Shown here piece by piece: positions 4,515-7,764 of a stretch of DNA of 7,764 bases. Source of the DNA: Frankiales bacterium (lineage in GTDB: Bacteria; Actinomycetota; Actinomycetes; Mycobacteriales; SCTD01). Under the pieces are notes generated by a model. That model did no database searches, was not told the DNA's origin, and saw only the letters and a program-made list of their open reading frames with translations. The stretch spans positions 1-7,764 of the forward strand of contig JAODNB010000343.1 of assembly GCA_025464795.1 (NCBI GenBank), written 5' to 3'. Position 1 is the first letter of the stretch; each line of letters opens with the position of its first letter. Both the position numbers and the translations under genes were made by a program.

Positions 4515-5707
4515 CCGAGGACCCGGAGTCGCACCGTCTCCGGGAGGGCCTCGAGAGCCTGCACCACGTCAGCAGTGGGGGCTGCGCCGATGTCGGTGAC
4601 GACGTAGCCGAGCGTCCCCCGCGTCGACAGCAGCTGGCCTTCGATGTTGACGCCGTGCTCGGCGAGCAGGCCGTTCACGGTCGCGAGAACGCCCGGGGTG
4701 TTCAGGTGCAGGTGGAGCAGGCGGGTCTGGCCGGGCTCGCGCGGCAGCGTCACGGGCGGCAGGTTGACGGACAAGGACGTGTTGCCGTCGCCGACGTAGT
4801 CACGCAGCTTGCCCGCGACGAAGTGCCCGATGTCCTGCTGCGCCTCCTCGGTGGACCCGCCGACGTGCGGGGTGAGGATGACGTTCGGCAGGCCGCGCAG
4901 GACCGAGACGAACTCCTCGCCCCTGGCCTTCGGCTCGACCGGGAAGACGTCGACCGCTGCGCCGACGATGTGGCCCGACTCGATGTGCGCGCGCAGGGCC
5001 TCGTGGGAGACGACGAAGCCGCGGGAGAGGTTGAGGAAGATCGAGCCCTTGCGCATCCGGGCGAACTGCTCCTCGCCGAAGATGCCGCTGTTGGACGACC
5101 GGCCGTCCACGTGGAGGCTGACGACGTCGCTCTCGGCCAGCAGCTCGTCGAGGGTGCCGCAGCGACGGGCGTTGCCCAGGGCGAGCCGGTCCGCGGTGTC
5201 GAAGAACAGCACGCGCATGCCGAGCGACTCGGCGAGCACCGACAGCTGCGAGCCGATGTTGCCGTAGCCGACGATCCCCAGCTTGCGGCCGCGGACCTCG
5301 TGGCTGCCCACGGCTGACTTGTCCCAGACGCCCGCGTGCATGTCGGTGTTCTTGTCGGTGAGCCGCCGCGTGAGGGCGATGATCTCCGAGATGGCCAGCT
5401 CGACGACGGAGCGGGTGTTGCTGAACGGGGCGTTGAAGACGGCCACGCCCTTGTCGACCGCGGACGTCAGGTCGATCTGGTTGGTGCCGATGCAGAACGC
5501 GCCGACGGCCAGCAGGTCGGAGGCGGCGTCGAGGGCCTTCGCGGTGAGGTTCGTGTTGGAGCGCAGTCCCAGGACGTGCACCCCGGCGAGCTTGGCGATG
5601 AGGTCGTCCTCACCGAGGGCGTGGTCGAGCCGTTCCACCTCGAAGCCCGCGTCCCGCAGCGCGAACGCCGCGTCGTCGTGCACGTTCTCGAGCAGCAGGG
5701 CGCGCAT
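4511..5707 (-). CDS. serA: D-3-phosphoglycerate dehydrogenase-like protein, E. coli type with ACT domain
   Basis: The 398-residue protein matches E. coli-type SerA almost without gaps. It would oxidise 3-phosphoglycerate to phosphohydroxypyruvate, the first step of serine synthesis. Visible features are FNAPFSNTRSV (91-101), the NAD-binding glycine motif GYGNIG (147-152), and the catalytic residues R229 (SRG), E258 (PVEP) and H281 (TPHVGGST). A C-terminal ACT domain begins at about 328. H334, N336 and N354 correspond to the serine-binding residues of the E. coli enzyme, so feedback inhibition by serine is expected. Two basic substrate-pocket positions differ from E. coli: K39 is replaced by D28 and R62 by N51, while R49 and K130 are kept. 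I chose ATG 5707 because the alignable sequence begins there. The open frame upstream to 6220 runs antisense through the protease gene. A related 2-hydroxyacid dehydrogenase is a weaker alternative. Confidence 0.88.
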   Translation of the reverse strand: MRALLLENVHDDAAFALRDAGFEVERLDHALGEDDLIAKLAGVHVLGLRSNTNLTAKALDAASDLLAVGAFCIGTNQIDLTSAVDKGVAVFNAPFSNTRSVVELAISEIIALTRRLTDKNTDMHAGVWDKSAVGSHEVRGRKLGIVGYGNIGSQLSVLAESLGMRVLFFDTADRLALGNARRCGTLDELLAESDVVSLHVDGRSSNSGIFGEEQFARMRKGSIFLNLSRGFVVSHEALRAHIESGHIVGAAVDVFPVEPKARGEEFVSVLRGLPNVILTPHVGGSTEEAQQDIGHFVAGKLRDYVGDGNTSLSVNLPPVTLPREPGQTRLLHLHLNTPGVLATVNGLLAEHGVNIEGQLLSTRGTLGYVVTDIGAAPTADVVQALEALPETVRLRVLG

Positions 5708-5715
5708 GTGCGTCA

Positions 5716-5721
5716 AGGTTA
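5716..5721 (-). promoter_or_regulatory. Possible -10 element for a near-leaderless serA transcript
   Basis: On the minus strand TAACCT lies 8 nt before the serA ATG and fits the TAnnnT pattern. No Shine-Dalgarno sequence precedes the ATG, which fits a transcript that starts at or next to the start codon. No convincing -35 is visible, so this is tentative. Confidence 0.3.
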
Positions 5722-5765
5722 CCGGGCGGCCCTTTGGGCCTGGCTCCCAGCATCGTCCCACCGGG

Positions 5766-5784
5766 CTCACAGGCAACTCACAGG
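5766..5784 (+). promoter_or_regulatory. CTCACAGG direct repeat in the serA-htrA intergenic region
   Basis: CTCACAGG occurs at 5766-5773 and again at 5777-5784, an 11-nt period, ending 20 nt before the protease start codon. Tandem half-sites about one helical turn apart are the usual target of OmpR-family response regulators. In actinobacteria, htrA-type genes are known targets of envelope-stress two-component systems such as MprAB. The regulator here is inferred and no such gene is in the window. Confidence 0.45.
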
Positions 5785-5789
5785 AAAGC

Positions 5790-5795
5790 GGAGAG
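5790..5795 (+). promoter_or_regulatory. Ribosome binding site supporting the protease start at 5805
   Basis: GGAGAG lies 9 nt before ATG 5805. It supports this start over upstream in-frame starts back to 5283, which would run antisense through the serA coding region. Confidence 0.6.
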
Positions 5796-5804
5796 ACTGG
5801 AGTC

Positions 5805-7055
5805 ATGAGCGACCATCCCGACACCCCTTGGTGGGCCACAGACGGCGCCACCGCCGTGCAACCCTCCGACACCCCTCCTGCCGATCCGCCGCCTGCCTTC
5901 CCGCCCGCTGAGTCGGAGCCACCGCGCCGCAAGCGCGGAGCGAGCGCAGGGCTCCTGGCGCTGGCCCTCGTGATCGGCGGCGGCGCCGGTGGCGTCGTGT
6001 CGCACCAGCTCGACAGCGGGTCGACGACCACGGTGGTCGGCGGTACGCCCGTCAGCGGCACCCGCGTCATCGGCAGCGCCAGTGACACCGTCAAGGGGAC
6101 GCCAGAGTCAGCCGCGGCGACGATCGGGCCTTCGATCGTGACGGTCGAGGTCACCGGCCAGACGCAGTCGGCGTTCGGCGGCTCGGAGGCCCAGTCCGAC
6201 ACCGGCTCCGGGATCATCATCCGTTCCGAGGGCTACATCCTGACCAACAACCACGTGGTCTCTGCGGCGGCTGGCGGCGGCTCCGTCCACGTGACTCTCG
6301 CCGACGGGAGCACCGTCCCCGCCACGATCGTGGGGACCGACTCCTCGGCCGACCTCGCTGTGCTCAAGATCACCGGTACCAACGGACTGAAGGCGGCCGT
6401 CTTCGCCGACTCCGAGAGCCTGAAGGTCGGCCAGGCGGTTCTCGCGATCGGTGCCCCCCTCGGCCTGTCGAACACCGTCACACAGGGCATCGTCTCGACG
6501 CTGCACCGGCCCGTGCGTACCGGGGACAGCAGCTCGTCCCAGGCCGTCATCGATGCCGTCCAGACCGATGCCGCCATCAACCCGGGCAACTCCGGTGGCG
6601 CGCTCGTCGACCTCGCGGGCCGCCTCGTCGGCGTCAACAGCGCGATCGCGACGACCGGCGCGAGCAGCACCGGGTCGCAGAGCGGCAACATCGGCGTCGG
6701 GTTCGCCATCCCGTCGAACGTCGCGGCGAACATCGCCGACCAGCTCATCAAGACCGGCAAGTCGGTGCACTCGCAGATCGGCGTCAACGTCGAGGACGCC
6801 CCGGGGACGACGGACGGGGCACCGGGTCTCGGCGCCTCGATCCGGGCCGTGACGAGCGGCGGTGCCGCAGAGAAGGCCGGCATCCAGGCCGGAGACATCG
6901 TCATCAAGGTCGACGACCGGATCATCACCGACGCGGACACGCTGATCGTGGCGATCCGCTCCCACGAACCGGGATCGACCGTGAAGGTCACCCTCAAGCG
7001 CGGCGGCACGACCAAGACCCTGTCCGTGACGCTCGGCACCTCGGACGCCTCCTAA
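5805..7055 (+). CDS. HtrA/DegP-family membrane-anchored serine protease with PDZ domain
   Basis: This 416-residue protein has the layout of actinobacterial HtrA proteases. A proline-rich cytosolic tail (1-40) ends in PRRKR, followed by a single transmembrane helix (about 47-66), a linker, and a trypsin-like domain (about 100-315). The catalytic triad is H150 (TNNHVV), D183 (SADLAVLKI) and S263 (GNSGGAL). One PDZ domain occupies about 324-413, with AEKAGIQAGDIVIKVDD in its core. The protease domain should face the outside and degrade or refold damaged exported proteins. The start is set by the ribosome binding site at 5790-5795 and by the N-in anchor that follows. The gene is divergent from serA, is preceded by a CTCACAGG direct repeat and ends at a strong hairpin, so it is probably a single-gene unit. 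Which HtrA paralogue it is cannot be decided from one window. Confidence 0.95.
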   Translation: MSDHPDTPWWATDGATAVQPSDTPPADPPPAFPPAESEPPRRKRGASAGLLALALVIGGGAGGVVSHQLDSGSTTTVVGGTPVSGTRVIGSASDTVKGTPESAAATIGPSIVTVEVTGQTQSAFGGSEAQSDTGSGIIIRSEGYILTNNHVVSAAAGGGSVHVTLADGSTVPATIVGTDSSADLAVLKITGTNGLKAAVFADSESLKVGQAVLAIGAPLGLSNTVTQGIVSTLHRPVRTGDSSSSQAVIDAVQTDAAINPGNSGGALVDLAGRLVGVNSAIATTGASSTGSQSGNIGVGFAIPSNVAANIADQLIKTGKSVHSQIGVNVEDAPGTTDGAPGLGASIRAVTSGGAAEKAGIQAGDIVIKVDDRIITDADTLIVAIRSHEPGSTVKVTLKRGGTTKTLSVTLGTSDAS

Positions 7056-7072
7056 GACTGCTTCCGCACGAA

Positions 7073-7106
7073 CGAGGCCGGTACGCCCTGTGGCGTACCG
7101 GCCTCG
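7073..7106 (+). terminator. Strong hairpin terminator after the HtrA gene
   Basis: A perfect 15-bp inverted repeat, CGAGGCCGGTACGCC (7073-7087) against 7092-7106, encloses a 4-nt loop CTGT. It begins 17 nt after the protease stop codon. The following CCCTTGT has only a trace of a T-tract, but stem quality and position make intrinsic termination likely. Confidence 0.85.
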
Positions 7107-7181
7107 CCCTTGTCTGCAGATCACAGGGACCTGGCAGCGACCGGGCAGGGTGGTCCCACGTAGGGCTCCGACCTTGAAGGC

Positions 7182-7764
7182 ATGAGCACAGCTGCCCTCG
7201 AAGCCGGGGGGACCCGCACGGTCGTGGGCCCTGCCGTGGACATCGTCGTCCCGGTGCACAACGAGCAGGACGACCTCGAGCCCAGCATCCGTCGGCTGCA
7301 CGCCTACCTCGACAGCCGCTTCCCGTTCTCGGCGCGCATCACGATCGCCGACAACGCGAGCACCGACGACACGTGGGCGATCGCGCAGGCCCTCGCGGAA
7401 GAGCTGCCAGGCGTACGCGCCGAGCACCTCGCAGCGAAGGGCCGTGGCCGGGCGCTCAAGCAGGTGTGGATGTCGAGCGACGCAACGGTCCTTGCGTACA
7501 TGGACGTTGACCTCTCTACCGACCTCGACGCGCTGCTGCCGCTCGTCGCCCCGCTGCTGAGCGGGCACTCCGACGTCGCGATCGGGACCCGGCTGGCCCG
7601 CAGTGCCCGCGTCGCGCGAGGGGCCAAGCGCGAGCTGATCAGCCGCTGCTACAACCTGGTGCTGCACGCCGCGCTCACCACCGGGTTCTCCGATGCGCAG
7701 TGCGGCTTCAAGGCCATCCGCGCCGACCGCGCCGAGCACCTGCTCCCCCTCGTCGAGGACGACG
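7182..7764 (+). CDS. Family 2 glycosyltransferase (3' end missing)
   Basis: The first 194 residues are visible and the frame runs off the right edge. A GT-A fold of family GT2 is clear. IVVPVHNEQDDLEPSI (20-35) begins the nucleotide-binding fold, ADNASTDDTW follows, and YMDVDLSTDLDAL carries the DxD metal-binding motif. Further on come GTRLARSARV and SDAQCGFKAIRAD. The QCGFK motif with this spacing is typical of polyprenyl/dolichyl-phosphate sugar transferases of the DPM1/ALG5 type, which load a sugar onto a lipid carrier at the membrane for cell-envelope glycan assembly. Whether a membrane domain follows is outside the window. ATG 7182 is the first ATG after an in-frame stop at 7161. The only purine-rich site, GAAGG at 7176-7180, is too close, so the start may be leaderless or use a weak site. 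The donor and acceptor are unknown. Confidence 0.85.
   Translation, partial: MSTAALEAGGTRTVVGPAVDIVVPVHNEQDDLEPSIRRLHAYLDSRFPFSARITIADNASTDDTWAIAQALAEELPGVRAEHLAAKGRGRALKQVWMSSDATVLAYMDVDLSTDLDALLPLVAPLLSGHSDVAIGTRLARSARVARGAKRELISRCYNLVLHAALTTGFSDAQCGFKAIRADRAEHLLPLVEDD

Noticed and set aside
3090..4607. 505-codon open frame on the + strand
   Set aside because: It is an antisense shadow of the flavoenzyme gene, rich in Arg, Gly and Asp with no domain motifs, produced by high GC in third positions.
5283..5804. N-terminal extension of the HtrA frame to 5283
   Set aside because: It is the complement of serA coding sequence. The true start has a ribosome binding site and is followed by the expected tail and anchor.
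5708..6220. N-terminal extension of the SerA frame to 6220
   Set aside because: It runs antisense through the HtrA N-terminus and has no similarity to SerA. The alignable protein begins at 5707.
7126..7157. Inverted GGGACC/GGTCCC pair upstream of the glycosyltransferase
   Set aside because: The 6-bp arms are 20 nt apart and cannot be extended, and no promoter elements are placed around them. This is expected by chance in GC-rich DNA.
6108..7739. 543-codon open frame on the - strand
   Set aside because: It lies antisense to the protease and glycosyltransferase genes, crosses the perfect terminator hairpin, and has shadow-like composition with no recognisable domain.

Overview
The window is high-GC DNA with GC-biased third codon positions. 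It has an LPxTG-type surface protein, a membrane-anchored HtrA protease, short ATGA/TGATG gene overlaps and at least one probable leaderless start. Together these point to an actinomycete; I cannot place the family from sequence alone. I see no rRNA, tRNA, CRISPR array, insertion sequence, integrase or attachment site. It reads as chromosomal housekeeping and accessory metabolism.

Layout. (1) 1-1050, +: the C-terminal part of a DUF11-repeat surface protein with a GGGTPTA repeat stalk and an LPFTG sorting signal. A long hairpin at 1066-1106 separates it from the convergent msrA. (2) 1123-1803, -: methionine sulfoxide reductase A. (3) 1804-2002: a compact divergent control region with a strong extended -10 promoter. 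It also holds an apparently leaderless 24-residue ORF with a cysteine codon next to last, and a perfect 10-bp hairpin that starts in that cysteine codon and covers the ORF's stop codon. (4) 2003-3174, +: a two-gene unit, a cysteine dioxygenase joined through TGATG to an unusual rhodanese plus OmpR-type winged-helix fusion. (5) 3171-5707, -: a two-gene unit read as serA (E. coli-type, ACT domain) then an FAD-linked D-2-hydroxyglutarate dehydrogenase-like enzyme, joined through ATGA. Its end overlaps the rhodanese gene's end by 4 bp. (6) 5708-5804: a divergent control region with a CTCACAGG direct repeat. (7) 5805-7055, +: an HtrA/DegP-like protease, followed by a perfect 15-bp terminator stem. 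(8) 7182 to the window end, +: the start of a family 2 glycosyltransferase.

How the genes may work together. The centre of the window is a small thiol/sulfur module: MsrA repairs oxidised methionine, cysteine dioxygenase removes cysteine, and the rhodanese-winged-helix protein looks like a one-component regulator whose sensor is a sulfur-transfer domain. The leader ORF and hairpin suggest that expression is coupled to cysteinyl-tRNA supply. This is the best candidate in the window for an undescribed system. The second module, serA with a D-2-hydroxyglutarate dehydrogenase, matches a known metabolic coupling in which 2-oxoglutarate reduction by SerA recycles NAD+ and the partner enzyme re-oxidises the D-2-hydroxyglutarate. 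All functional links are inferred from sequence and gene order.
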